This document shows, piece by piece, positions 63,540 to 64,000 of a stretch of DNA of 64,000 nucleotides. The first letter of the stretch is position 1. The number at the start of each line of letters is the position of its first letter. The notes below the pieces were generated by a model. It was not told the origin of the DNA and did no database searches. It saw only the letters and a program-made list of their open reading frames with translations. The stretch is from Apoda limacodes (lineage: Eukaryota > Arthropoda > Insecta > Lepidoptera > Limacodidae): contig OX291540.1 of NCBI GenBank assembly GCA_946406115.1, positions 5,266,563 to 5,330,562 of the forward strand, read 5' to 3'. Position numbers and translations under genes: made by a program.

Positions 63540-64000
63540 TATTATAAATTTTGTGCTGAATAGATGTTAATCAAATTTTAATTTATGTAGGTTTAGAATA
63601 TTCTCATCCAACAACACCATTTCCTCATCAGTCTTAGAAAATAATATAGAACCTTATCTTTGTCAAATAAAAATAAAAGTTAGAAATTGAAAATTTTCGA
63701 GAAAAACCGACCCGAGCCAAGGTATGGGCCTTTATTAGTCCAGAGCGAAATATAAGGATGCCAGTAAATTATTAATACAATACGCTTACAATACATAATG
63801 CTAACCCACAAAGACTTATCTTGACTTCCAGAAAAAATAAACAAACAAAGGAACAAACAAACAATAAAACACTTTAGGGAACAAAAACGTGAAGATTTCT
63901 ACTTAGAACAATACGAAGCGAGATTCGCTTACTATCCATTGAAAATTGAAATCCCAGAGGCCCGTTCAGATATTGACGCTACGTTATACACGTATACGTT
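63540..64000. other. Window end, nothing recognised
   Basis: AT-rich sequence with no supported gene, RNA or transposon coding content. Confidence 0.5.

Noticed and set aside
1..64000. CRISPR array, bacterial operon or horizontally transferred bacterial gene
   Set aside because: No direct-repeat/spacer pattern, no intronless gene with bacterial-type spacing, and both genes have standard insect intron structure.

Overview
The window looks like nuclear genomic DNA of an insect, most likely a moth or butterfly. It is AT-rich, the genes are split by long introns with GT-AG junctions, and both introns and intergenic DNA are packed with repeat types typical of Lepidoptera: RTE-type LINEs ending in the GAGGC(C/T)TATG...CAG(C/T)GGAC tail plus (GAT)n, LINE tails ending in TTTGACTTTGACTTT, elements ending in TACGGAACCCTAAAA, and tRNA-derived SINEs. 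No bacterial genes, CRISPR array or functional tRNA/rRNA gene was seen.

Two host genes are recognised, placed tail to tail. (1) A hexokinase on the + strand, coding 2712-18019, in 10 exons whose phases join exactly to give a 533-residue enzyme with all the signature motifs and an unusual Asn-Gly-repeat N-terminal extension. (2) An EPS8-family actin regulator/signalling adaptor on the - strand, coding 57814 down to 21811, in 15 inferred coding exons. Its order is PTB domain, helical linker region, SH3, Gly-rich and poly-Pro segments, then a SAM-like C-terminal effector domain (about 790 residues). One exon carries an in-frame stop that would give a shorter isoform of about 647 residues. The stop codons of the two genes are about 3.8 kb apart.

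Layout: 1-2.7 kb, inverted-repeat/tandem-repeat AT-rich DNA upstream of hexokinase. 2.7-18 kb, hexokinase; intron 1 holds a dead mariner inside a minisatellite and a Harbinger-like MITE, and the intron before exon 8 holds an RTE LINE, a nested LINE piece and a GC-rich block of unknown origin. 18-21.7 kb, 3' UTR/intergenic DNA. 21.8-57.8 kb, EPS8; its introns hold a Ty3/gypsy pol fragment that starts exactly at an exon's splice donor, a CR1/Jockey-type LINE (34.1-35.9 kb), an RTE LINE interrupted by a hairpin MITE (44.6-47.0 kb) and a rearranged LINE with an inverted endonuclease segment (55.2-56.4 kb). 57.9-64 kb, EPS8 upstream DNA with two GC-rich candidate promoter blocks and more LINE debris.

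The most interesting points are the EPS8 transcript architecture (alternative terminal exon, candidate internal promoter for a PTB-less isoform, gypsy-abutting splice donor), the hexokinase N-terminal repeat, the unexplained GC-rich block and the structured inverted repeat near 50.95 kb. Exon boundaries were read by eye from splice consensus and phase; none was checked against transcripts.
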